This document shows, piece after piece, positions 35,143 to 43,523 of a stretch of DNA of 45,907 bases. The notes below the pieces were generated by a model. That model was not told the origin of the DNA. It was given only the letters and a program-made list of their open reading frames with translations, and searched no databases. Numbering within the stretch: position 1 is the first letter of the stretch; each line of letters opens with the position of its first letter. A program made the translations under genes and the position numbers. Source of the stretch: an uncultured Bacteroidales bacterium (GTDB taxonomy: Bacteria > Bacteroidota > Bacteroidia > Bacteroidales > UBA932); contig CAMVGM010000016.1 in assembly GCA_947167015.1 (NCBI GenBank), forward strand, positions 1 to 45,907, written 5' to 3'.

Positions 35143-37209
35143 TTACAGCGGTTTCGGAGTCACGGTGATGCTGAGGACCTCCTCGCCCGGGGTCGTGTCG
35201 GCTTCCCTGGGGAAATAGACGGGCATGTCCTTCTGCAGGGGCAGGATACGGAGCTCCAGCTCGGTCACGTCGGCAGGCAGCCGCCACAGGCCCATCAGGA
35301 AAGGTCGGCCGTTGTAGAAGTTGTCGCCGATCAGTTTCCCGTTTGCGTAGAGCCGGGCCACGTCGCCGCGATATCGGATCTGCATCAGCGCCTGCCGCGC
35401 CGTAGCATCGGCAGGCAGGGGGATGCGATAGACGGCTGCCGCGTCAAAGTCGGCATCCACGGGCTCTTCGGCCGCTCCGGCCACGCCCAGGGTGATGGTT
35501 CGCGGCGCACCGGACTCCCGGACCTTATGGCAGGTCAGGGTCTGCAGGATACGGTCCGCATCCTTTTCCACTTTGTCCAGGAACAGACCTTCCGCCTCTT
35601 CGGTGCAGATCAGGTAGAGACTGACGCCGCCCAGGGTCGCGAAAGGCTTCTCCAGGCTGGTGGTTTTCACGGTCTGTACCTTGCCGTCCCAGCAGAACTC
35701 GGCAGGGATGCCTTCTTTCTTCTCAAACCACATCTTTCCCTCCCGGCAGGCCACGGGCTGGGCCGTGGCATAGGTGAGCGTGGCGTCGCCTACGGGCAGA
35801 CCCACGGGGAAGAGGGTCATCATCCCGGCAGGGATTGTGACAGGCCGCTTCGGGAACTTCACGCCGCACAGCTCGAACTGTACCTTCTTCTTGGCTGTCA
35901 GGTTGGCAAAGCGCTCATAATTGTTGACAAAGACAAAGGCGCTCTGTCCGTCGGCAGTGCGGTAGCTCCACCGCAGATAGGAGTCGTCGTACTGCCTGGC
36001 TTCCTTGTCGGCACAAGGGAACACGGCCTCCATCGGTGCCAGCTGCTCCCCGAAGTCCTGCATGAAGAGGTGCAGCGGGCGGAGCCCATAATAGTGGGGC
36101 CCCCGCTGGCCGAACTCGCCGAGCGGAGCCTGGAAGTCATAGGTCTTCACGGGCAGGTCGTTGTAGTTGGTATAGGCCGTACGCTGCTCCTCGTTCAGGT
36201 AGGTCAGGTGGCCTTCGGGGTTGGTTCCGCCGTGGTACATGTAGTAGCCCAGCAGGTTCGAACCGCTGCCCAGCTTCACCAGCGCCATGGAATAGGCATC
36301 TTCGGGATAAAGATAGACGCGACGGTGGTAGGAGGTCATCATGCCGCCGCCCAGCTCGCAGGTAAAGTAAGGATAGCCTCTGACGCCTTCGCCCTGCTCC
36401 CTGCCGTCAGCGTAGGTAAGTTGTTCCGAGCCGATGGCCCCCGAGGTGGGCGAAGAGGTGAAGTGGAAAGCCCGCCAGTAGGTACCCACCCCTTCGGTAA
36501 TCTCCCGGTCCCAGAATCCGTCGGCATAGTCGCCGAAGAGCGGCAGCAGCTCACCATAGGGTACGGGCTTGCTCAGGCCCGGCCAACCTGTCCGGGTGTA
36601 GAACGGCAGGTCAAACCCGATACGTTCGGCTATCTGCTTGAGCGTCATCAGGTAAGCCCCGTCTCCTCCGAACTCGTTGTCGAACTGGGTCGCCATCACG
36701 GGGCCGCCATCCTTCCACTGCAGTCCTTGAATCTGGGTAAAAATCTGGCGATAGAGCGCTTCCACGTAGCCCAGGAACTGGGGATCCATGCTGCGCAGTT
36801 TGCAGCCGCTTTCTATCACCCAGTCGGGGATGCCGCCACCACGCACTTCGCCGTGGCAGAAGGGGCCTATGCGCAGGCAGACGGGCAGGCTCTCCGCCTG
36901 GCACAACTCAATGAATCGGCGCAGGTTGCGCTGTCCGCTCCAGTCGAAGATGCCCTGCTGCTCCTCGATGTGACTCCAGAATACATAGGTGGCGATCACG
37001 GTCACGCCGCCCTCCTTCATCTTATGGATTTCACCCGCCCATTCCGCTTCGGGAAGGCGCGAATAATGGATTTCTCCCATCACGGGGACCACACGTCGCC
37101 CGTCGAACATCAGGCTGTGACTGTCCCAGGTGATTGCAGGGGACTGGGCCCGGGCTGTGAATATAGTCCCGGCAAGAGCGAGCAGCGTCGCCAGCAGCAA
37201 TCTTTTCAT
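35143..37209 (-). CDS. Glycoside hydrolase family 35 beta-galactosidase
   Basis: The 688-residue secreted enzyme has a signal peptide ending near ARAQ (residue 22). The GH35 barrel opens RRVVPVMGEIHYSRLPEAEW and shows TYVFWSHIEEQQGIFDWSG and LCLRIGPFCHGEV-like sequence with GGIPDW. The acid/base is E179 in QFDNEFG, where most relatives have Q-x-E-N-E-Y-G. The nucleophile is E285 in CELGGGMM. Further hallmarks are YYMYHGGTNP and the C-terminal jelly roll (ARLYANGKLIGDNFYNGRPF). GH35 removes terminal beta-galactose. It follows the DUF5107/TPR gene by 37 bases and is probably the last gene of the MFS-DUF5107-GH35 operon. Confidence 0.94.
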   Translation of the reverse strand: MKRLLLATLLALAGTIFTARAQSPAITWDSHSLMFDGRRVVPVMGEIHYSRLPEAEWAGEIHKMKEGGVTVIATYVFWSHIEEQQGIFDWSGQRNLRRFIELCQAESLPVCLRIGPFCHGEVRGGGIPDWVIESGCKLRSMDPQFLGYVEALYRQIFTQIQGLQWKDGGPVMATQFDNEFGGDGAYLMTLKQIAERIGFDLPFYTRTGWPGLSKPVPYGELLPLFGDYADGFWDREITEGVGTYWRAFHFTSSPTSGAIGSEQLTYADGREQGEGVRGYPYFTCELGGGMMTSYHRRVYLYPEDAYSMALVKLGSGSNLLGYYMYHGGTNPEGHLTYLNEEQRTAYTNYNDLPVKTYDFQAPLGEFGQRGPHYYGLRPLHLFMQDFGEQLAPMEAVFPCADKEARQYDDSYLRWSYRTADGQSAFVFVNNYERFANLTAKKKVQFELCGVKFPKRPVTIPAGMMTLFPVGLPVGDATLTYATAQPVACREGKMWFEKKEGIPAEFCWDGKVQTVKTTSLEKPFATLGGVSLYLICTEEAEGLFLDKVEKDADRILQTLTCHKVRESGAPRTITLGVAGAAEEPVDADFDAAAVYRIPLPADATARQALMQIRYRGDVARLYANGKLIGDNFYNGRPFLMGLWRLPADVTELELRILPLQKDMPVYFPREADTTPGEEVLSITVTPKPL

Positions 37210-37246
37210 TCGGTAGCTGTTTTGGTAATTGCTTGATTATTCATTA

Positions 37247-40200
37247 TTAATTTGTTGTAGAAACGCAGACGGCAAGACCCTGGCGGCCCAGCCGGGCCAT
37301 CAGGTCACAGTGGGCGACATTCCGGAGCTTGAGGTCTTCGTCCCAGATGGCCAGGTCCGGCAGCGACACGGCGAAGTAGTCCATCACCACCTCGTCGTCG
37401 CGGTGCGCCTCCCCGTAGTCGATCAGCATGCGGAACTTCGCCCGCGCCTCTTCGCTGCGGCCCAGCGCGGCCAGGCAGAGGCCCTGGAAGTAGATCTTCT
37501 CGGGCTTGGCATCGTTGTAATAGAGCGCGGGGACGGGCTTCAGGTTCCCCTTGGAGCCATGTTCCCAACATTCGCGCGCCTTGTCGTCCGCTCCGGCGCC
37601 TTTCCAGGCGCAGCCCAGATAGTAGTAGAAGTCCTGCTCCTGGGCACCGTAAAGTTTCCCTTCGCCCAGGTGGTGCGGATACTCCAGGCACTCCTCCAGC
37701 AGGGCCACGGCATCTCTCCAGCGCTTCTCTTCCATCGCCTGTTTCGCGAGCTCCACGCGGCAGAACTGGTACTGGGCCGGGACTTTGCCTTCACCGCCCT
37801 CCCAGGGATGGAAGCGGTGGGCGTCCAGCTTGACTTTCGCCTCTTCGTAGCGGCCGAGTTCATTCAGCAGGGTGATCTCCTCGAGCACCAGGTCGTCGCG
37901 GCTCTCCACCTGCGCCCGGTGGGCCTGCAGGCGGTCGAGGCGCCCCTGCGCGGGGCTGCCGAGCTTTTTGTGGAGCTGGTCCAGCTCCATCAGGATGCGG
38001 GCGTCGCCCTCATCCAGGGCATAGGCCTTTTCCATCGCGGCCAGGGCACCGGCGGCGTCGTGGCGCTTGTTGTACAGCACCAGCGCCAGGCAGCGCCAGG
38101 CGGCCGGGAAGGCCGGATCCGCCGCGACGGCCTTCTCCCAGCACGCTTGTGCCAGGTCGTACTGCCGTTTGTCGTACCACAGGTTGCCCAGCAGCCACGC
38201 CGCCCGGGGATCCCCCTTCTGCGCCCCCAGCACCTCGATGGCCTCCAACCGGTTCGGGAACGCAAGTTTTCCGGAGGCTGCTGCCGCTGCGGCTTCGTTT
38301 GCGGAGCAGCAATAGTATTTCCAGTAGTAGCGGGACATTTCGCTGAGGGCGGTACGGGAGGCGCCGAAAGCCCAGAGGGCGTCGGCTTCTTCGAGCAGGC
38401 CGGCGGCGCAGAAATCGAGGGCGATCTCGTCGTAATTCTCCGGCTCGCCGCGCATCAGAACAGCAAACTCTTCCAGCCCGCTGCCATCCAGCAGATACTG
38501 CACCCAGCGGCAGCCGAAATTGAACGGATCGATCCGCAGCGACTCGGCGATCAGCGCAAGAGCTTCTTCCGTGCGGTCCAGGCGACGGAGTACGGCGGCC
38601 TTCATAGCGCGCGCCTGGTGGTTGTGCCAGCCACGCCACAGCGCGTGGTCCAGCTCCCGGAGGGCATCCTCCCAGCGGCCTTCCGCACAGCTGATGCGTG
38701 CGCAGGCGAGATAGGCCGGCTCCTGCCAGGCGGCATTCCAGGCGGACTTGCAGAGCCAGTCATACGCCTCGTCCATACGGCCCTGATACTTCAGGCAGAG
38801 GCCGAGGTTGTAGATCGGTTCGCCGTCGTAGGGGTTCAGGTTGCGTTTCTGCAGCACTTTCACGGCCGTGCGGAGATACGGCTCCGCCACGTCGAAACGG
38901 CCGCGGCGCAGGTACCACAGGCCCAGGGCGTTGTTGTTGCGAACGTCCAAAGGATCGCGCCGGAGCGCCTCCTCGTAATAATCCTTGGCGCTCCAGGTCG
39001 CATGACGGTACTGCTCCAGATGCAGGCCCGTCAGGAAGAGCTGCTCGCAGGTCGCGATTTCCTCCGGCCGCAGGGCCGCCTCCGCTGCAGGCGGAATCTC
39101 GCTGTCGGCAGGCTCCGGATGCCAGCTCAGGGACCCGGCCTGCAGGGTAAGGGCGTCGAAAGGCACGCCCCCCGTCGGAACGGTCTCGTCGAAGACCTGT
39201 TCCGGCCCCATGACGGTCTGCTTTTCAAAGAGGACCGTTCCGTCCGGACCTGTCAGCGTGATGCGCACATCCTGGCGCGAGGTCGTGAACACACGGATGC
39301 GGGCGGCGTCCGGCCCGGCCGGGTCGAGATTGAGCACCACGTCTTTGGACGCGTTCTTCACGACACCCAGCTCGCGGTACGGGAAGAAATACTGCACGAA
39401 AGATTTCTCCTCGCCGGGCATCAGCCAGCTGAAATCCGGCTGGTTCTCCGTATAGACGCCCGCCATCAGCTCGATGTACGGGCCGTCCTCGTCGGTGAGG
39501 TTGCGGTCCCAGGCCCGGCCGAAATCGCCGTTGCCCCAGGTCCACTGCTTCTTGCCCGGCGCGAAACGGTGGTCCGCCACGTGCAGCATGCCGCCGTGCG
39601 TGTCATTCTCGTAGCCGCCCTCGAAATCATACTTCGACTTGGCGATCATGTAGGAGGTCGGGACGTAGATATTCTTGTAGTTGGAGATGTCCACCCCGGC
39701 GGAGTAGTCCATCTTGTAATAGACGCCCGTCGCGATCGGGAAGGTGCTGACCGCCCGCTTGCCGTGGTCGAACACGGCGTTCACGTCCGGCGGAAAGACG
39801 CTCTGGTAGGCCTCGTTCACATGCACCGCAGGGTTGGCCCACCACAGGAAGGTCTGCGGAAGTTCGGAGCGGTTGCACAACACGCCGTGTATCTCCAGAT
39901 ACGCGCAGCCCGGACGCAGGGTGAAGCCCGCCTGGGCGCGCTGGTGGAACATCCGCTCCATCTCGTTGCACCATACGGTCACGCTCCCGTCCGGGTGCTC
40001 CTCGATGGTGCAGTCCACCGGCATGAAGGTGCTCGGACGGTGGTGCTGCGGCCAGTTGAACTCGATGCCGCCGCTGATCCAGGGACCCGCGAGGCCCACG
40101 AGGGCCGGCTTGATCACCTGGTTGTAATAGATGAAATGCCGCTGCGCGATCTTGTCGTATGCCATCTGCACGCGTCCGCCCAGCTCCGGCAGGATCATCA

Positions 40201-40402
40201 CCTTGATATATTCATTTTCCAGGAAGACGGCCTCGTACTCCTTGTCCACCTTCTCGTCGGAGATGGACTCGATCACAGGATAGGGATATACTACGCCGCT
40301 GCTCCCCTGATAGACGCGCTTTTCCAGGAAAATGGGATTCTTCTCCGGCGCCCCCGCCTCATAGGTCGGGATGACGACCTTCTCTTTCCACGCTTTCGCC
40401 AT
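37247..40402 (-). CDS. DUF5107 domain protein with C-terminal TPR repeats
   Basis: This 1051-residue protein has no signal peptide and should be cytoplasmic. The N-terminal part (about 1-400) matches the DUF5107 type, with VFLENEYIKVMILPELGGRV, WISGGIEFNWPQHHRPSTF and LEIHGVLCNRSELPQTFLWW. This segment resembles galactose-mutarotase/beta-sandwich folds. From about 450 onward there are tetratricopeptide repeats (e.g. LGLWYLRRGRFDVAEPYLRT and YNLGLCLKYQGRMDEAYDWL). Its function is not established to my knowledge; a cytoplasmic sugar-handling or glycosidase role is suggested by the fold and by its place between an MFS sugar porter (one-base overlap, TAATG) and GH35. Confidence 0.88.
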   Translation of the reverse strand: MAKAWKEKVVIPTYEAGAPEKNPIFLEKRVYQGSSGVVYPYPVIESISDEKVDKEYEAVFLENEYIKVMILPELGGRVQMAYDKIAQRHFIYYNQVIKPALVGLAGPWISGGIEFNWPQHHRPSTFMPVDCTIEEHPDGSVTVWCNEMERMFHQRAQAGFTLRPGCAYLEIHGVLCNRSELPQTFLWWANPAVHVNEAYQSVFPPDVNAVFDHGKRAVSTFPIATGVYYKMDYSAGVDISNYKNIYVPTSYMIAKSKYDFEGGYENDTHGGMLHVADHRFAPGKKQWTWGNGDFGRAWDRNLTDEDGPYIELMAGVYTENQPDFSWLMPGEEKSFVQYFFPYRELGVVKNASKDVVLNLDPAGPDAARIRVFTTSRQDVRITLTGPDGTVLFEKQTVMGPEQVFDETVPTGGVPFDALTLQAGSLSWHPEPADSEIPPAAEAALRPEEIATCEQLFLTGLHLEQYRHATWSAKDYYEEALRRDPLDVRNNNALGLWYLRRGRFDVAEPYLRTAVKVLQKRNLNPYDGEPIYNLGLCLKYQGRMDEAYDWLCKSAWNAAWQEPAYLACARISCAEGRWEDALRELDHALWRGWHNHQARAMKAAVLRRLDRTEEALALIAESLRIDPFNFGCRWVQYLLDGSGLEEFAVLMRGEPENYDEIALDFCAAGLLEEADALWAFGASRTALSEMSRYYWKYYCCSANEAAAAAASGKLAFPNRLEAIEVLGAQKGDPRAAWLLGNLWYDKRQYDLAQACWEKAVAADPAFPAAWRCLALVLYNKRHDAAGALAAMEKAYALDEGDARILMELDQLHKKLGSPAQGRLDRLQAHRAQVESRDDLVLEEITLLNELGRYEEAKVKLDAHRFHPWEGGEGKVPAQYQFCRVELAKQAMEEKRWRDAVALLEECLEYPHHLGEGKLYGAQEQDFYYYLGCAWKGAGADDKARECWEHGSKGNLKPVPALYYNDAKPEKIYFQGLCLAALGRSEEARAKFRMLIDYGEAHRDDEVVMDYFAVSLPDLAIWDEDLKLRNVAHCDLMARLGRQGLAVCVSTTN

Positions 40403-41772
40403 TACAGTTCATTTTCAAGTTGCTCGAGGCTCTTGCCCTTGGTCTCCGGGCAGGCCTTGAGGAAATAGAGGAAGCCGACCAGGCAGATGCCTGCGTAGAT
40501 GAGGAAGCTGCCGCTGCAGCCCAGCGAGGCGTTCATCGACGGGAAGGCGAAGGTCAGCGTGCAGCTGCCCACCCACAGGGCGAAGGTACAGACCGCCATC
40601 GCGATGCCGCGTACGCGGTTGGGGAAGATCTCCGACAGGAGCACCCAGGTCACGGGGGCGAGGGTCATCGCATAGCAGGCGATGGCCGCCACGGTCAGCA
40701 GCACCATCACGACGCCCGTCACCCCGGCGCGGAAGCACAGGCCGAGGACGAGGTAGATCAGGGCGAGCCCGCCCGAGCCGAGCAGCATCAGGCTGCGGCG
40801 GCCCCAGCGGTCCACGACCTGGAGGGCCAGGATGGTGAAGATCACGTTGGCCACCCCCGTCACGACAATGTTCAGGAAGGCCTCGCTGATGGAATAGCCC
40901 GCCCCGGCGAAGACGTCCTGCGCATAGATGAAGATCACGTTGGTGCCGCACCACTGCTGGAACACGGCGATGATGACGCCGAGCGCCAGCACCCGGGCGT
41001 AGCGCTTGCGGAAGAGTTCTTTCAGGCCCGCCTTGTGTTCGGGCACGTCCGCCACGGAGGCGGAGATCGCCGCCAGTTCGCGGTCCGCATAGGCCTCCCC
41101 GCCGATGAGGGACAGGATGGTGCGGGCCCCGCCGCGCTGTCCGTTGAGGGCCAGCCAGCGCGGGCTCTCCGGGATGAAGAAGGCCATCACGAGGAACGCG
41201 GCCGCCGGGACCGTCTCGGCCCAGAACATCCAGCGCCAGCCCATCTGCACGTTCCAGGGATCGATCTGCCCGCCGACATCCGGCCGGGCGATGGCCCAGT
41301 TGGCGATCTGCGCCGCCAGGATACCCAGCACGATGGTCATCTGGTTGAGGCTCACCAGCCGTCCGCGCACGTCGGCAGGCGACACTTCCGCAATGTACAT
41401 CGGGGAGATGGCCGACGCAAGGCCGATGCCCACGCCGCCGACGAGGCGGGCGATGCAGAACAGCCAGAACGCGTTGAACAGGCCCGTGGCGACGGCGCTC
41501 ACCGTGAAGAGCACGGCGGCGAGGATCAGCAGGCGCTTGCGGCCGAAACGGTCCGCCAGGGCACCGGCGGTCAGGGCGCCGAACATGCAGCCCACCAGGG
41601 CCGCGCTCGTGGCAATCCCCTGGAGGACGGTGTTCCCGCCCAGGCCGAAGAAAGCCTCGTAAAACTTGACCGCCCCGCCGATCACGACCCAGTCGTAGCC
41701 GAACAGCAGGCCGCCCATCGCGGAGACGATACAGATGAAATAGATGAAACTTTTGTTGTAAGATGAAGCCAT
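40402..41772 (-). CDS. MFS sugar porter
   Basis: The 456-residue inner-membrane protein is a 12-TM sugar:proton symporter of the major facilitator superfamily. Signatures are GGLLFGYDWVVIGGA in TM1, ADRFGRKRLLIL after TM2, RLVGGVGIGLASAISPMYIAE, FFIPESPRWL before the central loop, VVDRWGRRSLML, and the terminal PETKGKSLEQLE. The open frame extends upstream, but the start at MASSYNKSF (41772) fits the family and the -7 box at 41788-41795. It is the first gene of an operon with the DUF5107/TPR protein and probably GH35. The likely cargo is galactose or a related monosaccharide; this is inferred from context. Confidence 0.95.
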   Translation of the reverse strand: MASSYNKSFIYFICIVSAMGGLLFGYDWVVIGGAVKFYEAFFGLGGNTVLQGIATSAALVGCMFGALTAGALADRFGRKRLLILAAVLFTVSAVATGLFNAFWLFCIARLVGGVGIGLASAISPMYIAEVSPADVRGRLVSLNQMTIVLGILAAQIANWAIARPDVGGQIDPWNVQMGWRWMFWAETVPAAAFLVMAFFIPESPRWLALNGQRGGARTILSLIGGEAYADRELAAISASVADVPEHKAGLKELFRKRYARVLALGVIIAVFQQWCGTNVIFIYAQDVFAGAGYSISEAFLNIVVTGVANVIFTILALQVVDRWGRRSLMLLGSGGLALIYLVLGLCFRAGVTGVVMVLLTVAAIACYAMTLAPVTWVLLSEIFPNRVRGIAMAVCTFALWVGSCTLTFAFPSMNASLGCSGSFLIYAGICLVGFLYFLKACPETKGKSLEQLENEL

Positions 41773-41896
41773 AATGTGGAATTTGTACAAAGATACGCCT
41801 TTCCCAAGGGCCGGAGAATAGATTATTTGACAAAAAAGATGGACAAAATTATAATTATTGACTATCTTTACGGAAACCGCCAACCCCGCCAGGCCC
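41773..41896. promoter_or_regulatory. Divergent control region between MFS operon and AraC regulator
   Basis: On the minus strand TATCTTTG (41788-41795) is a perfect -7 box for the MFS operon, giving a leader of about 12 bases. On the plus strand TATCTTTA (41863-41870) is a near match for the AraC gene. Between them GACAAAA occurs twice (41829-41835 and 41842-41848) with 13-base spacing, a possible direct-repeat operator for the AraC protein. No -33 element stands out for either gene. Confidence 0.5.
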
Positions 41897-42781
41897 ATGC
41901 TCAAACTCAAGGACGGATTCAAGGGCAGCCGGATGATCGTCCTGCCACCGCCGATCACGGATGCGCTCGCGCGCGATCCATTTACTTCGCGTCTCTACCT
42001 GACCGACATCGGCCACTTCCCACATGCCCGGCACCACTACCGCCAGCGCCCGGAAGGGGCCGACGGATGGATTCTGCTCTACTGCACCGACGGACGGGGC
42101 TGGATTGACTACAAGGGCGCCCGCCATACGCTGGGTCCCGGCCAGTCCTTCATCATCCCGGCTGGAGCGGCCCACGCATACGGCGCCGACGAGAAGCAGC
42201 CCTGGACGCTCTACTGGGTCCATTTCAAGGGAGAACTGGCGCCTTATTTCGCCGATGGCTGCGACCGGGTCTGCTCGATGGCCGATCCGGACCACGACCG
42301 CATCACGGGCCGCACGACGCTTTTCGAAGAGCTTTACCTGGCCGTGGAAGCCGGCTACGGCGATGCGCAGCTGCGCTATGCCTGCGCCACGCTGTATCAT
42401 TTTCTCGGGACTTTCCGCTATCTGCAGGCCGGCTATACACCCCGGCAGGACGGCCGGTCGCTGGGCATCATCGAGCGCTGCCGCAACTATATGCAGGAGC
42501 ACCTCGAGGAGCACATCGGGCTGGACGATTTATGCCGCTTCACGAGTTTCTCGCCCGCCCGCTGCAACGCCGTCTTCAAGCAGCACACCGGCATGACCCC
42601 GGTCGCCTACCTGCAGGAGCTGCGCATCCAGACCGCGATGCAGCTCTTCGAGCTCACGGACCTGCACGTCAACCAGGTCTGCCAGAAAGTCGGCATCGAA
42701 GATCCGTACTACTTTTCCCGCCTGTTCCGCAAGCACACCGGCTTCTCCCCCTCCGCCTGGCGGCGGCAGGGGAAGAAGTAG
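41897..42781 (+). CDS. AraC-family transcriptional regulator with cupin sensor
   Basis: The 294-residue cytoplasmic regulator has an N-terminal AraC-type cupin (about 20-150), with GWILLYCTDGRGWIDYKG, LGPGQSFIIPAGAAHAYGA and WTLYWVHFKGELAPYF. A C-terminal double HTH follows at about 190-290, including LDDLCRFTSFSPARCNAVFK and the signature VGIEDPYYFSRLFRKHTGFS. Such proteins bind a small sugar and activate nearby genes. ATG 41897 was chosen over an upstream TTG because the -7 box overlaps the latter. It is divergent from the MFS-DUF5107-GH35 operon and is the natural candidate for its regulator. Confidence 0.94.
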   Translation: MLKLKDGFKGSRMIVLPPPITDALARDPFTSRLYLTDIGHFPHARHHYRQRPEGADGWILLYCTDGRGWIDYKGARHTLGPGQSFIIPAGAAHAYGADEKQPWTLYWVHFKGELAPYFADGCDRVCSMADPDHDRITGRTTLFEELYLAVEAGYGDAQLRYACATLYHFLGTFRYLQAGYTPRQDGRSLGIIERCRNYMQEHLEEHIGLDDLCRFTSFSPARCNAVFKQHTGMTPVAYLQELRIQTAMQLFELTDLHVNQVCQKVGIEDPYYFSRLFRKHTGFSPSAWRRQGKK

Positions 42782-43463
42782 GGTTTTGTCGATCACCCGC
42801 AAAGTTCCGTGCCGGGCGCACCGTTCCGGCAGCCGGATGATCCGCCGGCGCCGAGGGATGTCCAATCAATCGGCCCCAGAAGCAATCTGCGTGGACACCT
42901 CCCCTCTCCCTGCCGGGTTTTGGACCGAAAACGCCGGGAGGTGTCCTGCTTTTCGCCGCCTGGGGCCGAAAAACGGGACACCTGTCGGAGCCCCCAGCCC
43001 CGGGGCCGGCAGCTTCGGGCCGGAGCGGGCCGTCGGCGGGACAGATTTACAAAAAGTTGCCTTCTGGAGCGAAATAGCTGATCATCTGTCCCGGTTTTCG
43101 GGGGAATCCCCCCGAATCCGGGTAGGGATTAACACGCAGAACGCGCAGGAGGCCGGAAATTTGTTAATCTGTTTGCAAAATGGGATAAAGCCCGGCTTCC
43201 CGGCAGCCGCCGGCCGCTTATCCCACAAGGCTTCCACGGAACTTTGCCGGAGGGCTGGATCTTCCTGCTGGATGTCAAGGTCAACGGCAACGCTCCGGAT
43301 ATCCGGCAGCCCGGCGTTTCTTCTTCGGTAGTCGTCCGGTGACCCGTCGGGAGGAGGATTCCCGCTACCGTTCAAAGATCCAGCAGCGTTGTTCAAGGCA
43401 GTTTCCTCCTATGTGGCCGGAAAATACACGGGGCTGAATCGGCTGGGGAAACTGTAGGACTTG
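42782..43463. other. Intergenic region with no clear intact gene
   Basis: This GC-rich stretch between AraC and the ATPase has no convincing intact gene. It holds the inverted-repeat cluster listed at 42893-43101. A second pair of arms lies at 43181-43188 (TGGGATAA) and 43218-43225 (TTATCCCA). From about 43160 one plus frame reads protein-like (HGTLPEGWIFLLDVKVNG) to a stop at 43342. A shifted frame from 43332 reads FPLPFKDPAALFKAVSSYVA to a stop at 43457. Together they could be the tail of a frameshifted gene, but this is weak. Confidence 0.5.
42893..43101. repeat. Nested inverted repeats with a CCGAAAA(N)CGGGACA motif
   Basis: GGACACCTCCC (42893-42903) is the exact complement of GGGAGGTGTCC (42936-42946). 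CCGAAAAACGGGACA (42966-42980, plus) matches 14 of 15 bases of CCGAAAACCGGGACA on the minus strand (43087-43101). GGGACAGAT (43038-43046) pairs with ATCTGTCCC (43084-43092). A diverged CCGAAAACG copy lies at 42925. The arms could fold into stable structures; no gene is associated. Confidence 0.6.
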
Positions 43464-43471
43464 TATTTTTG
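43464..43471 (+). promoter_or_regulatory. Possible -7 box for the ATPase
   Basis: TATTTTTG is a full TAnnTTTG match 50 bases before the ATPase start. If transcription begins near 43477, the leader would consist almost only of the palindrome at 43485-43523. No TTTG lies at the -33 distance. Confidence 0.45.
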
Positions 43472-43484
43472 GGAGATTCTGCCG

Positions 43485-43523
43485 ATATTGCGAAAAAATT
43501 CGGAACGAAAATTTTCGCAATAT
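43485..43523. repeat. Left palindromic repeat bounding the ATPase gene
   Basis: Outer arms ATATTGCGAAAA (43485-43496) and TTTTCGCAATAT (43512-43523) are perfect complements. An inner stem TTCG (43499-43502) / CGAA (43506-43509) has a GAA loop, and AA faces AA between the stems. The last two bases of the right arm are the A and T of the ATPase start codon. The 35-base core (43487-43521) recurs as a direct repeat at 44586-44620 with three differences. Confidence 0.85.

Noticed and set aside
37229..40468. Plus-strand open frame over the DUF5107/TPR gene
   Set aside because: It is antisense to a gene with clear domains and has shadow composition with no recognisable motif.
42786..43331. Plus-strand open frame of 181 codons after AraC
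   Set aside because: It runs through inverted repeats, has low-complexity basic composition and no family features.
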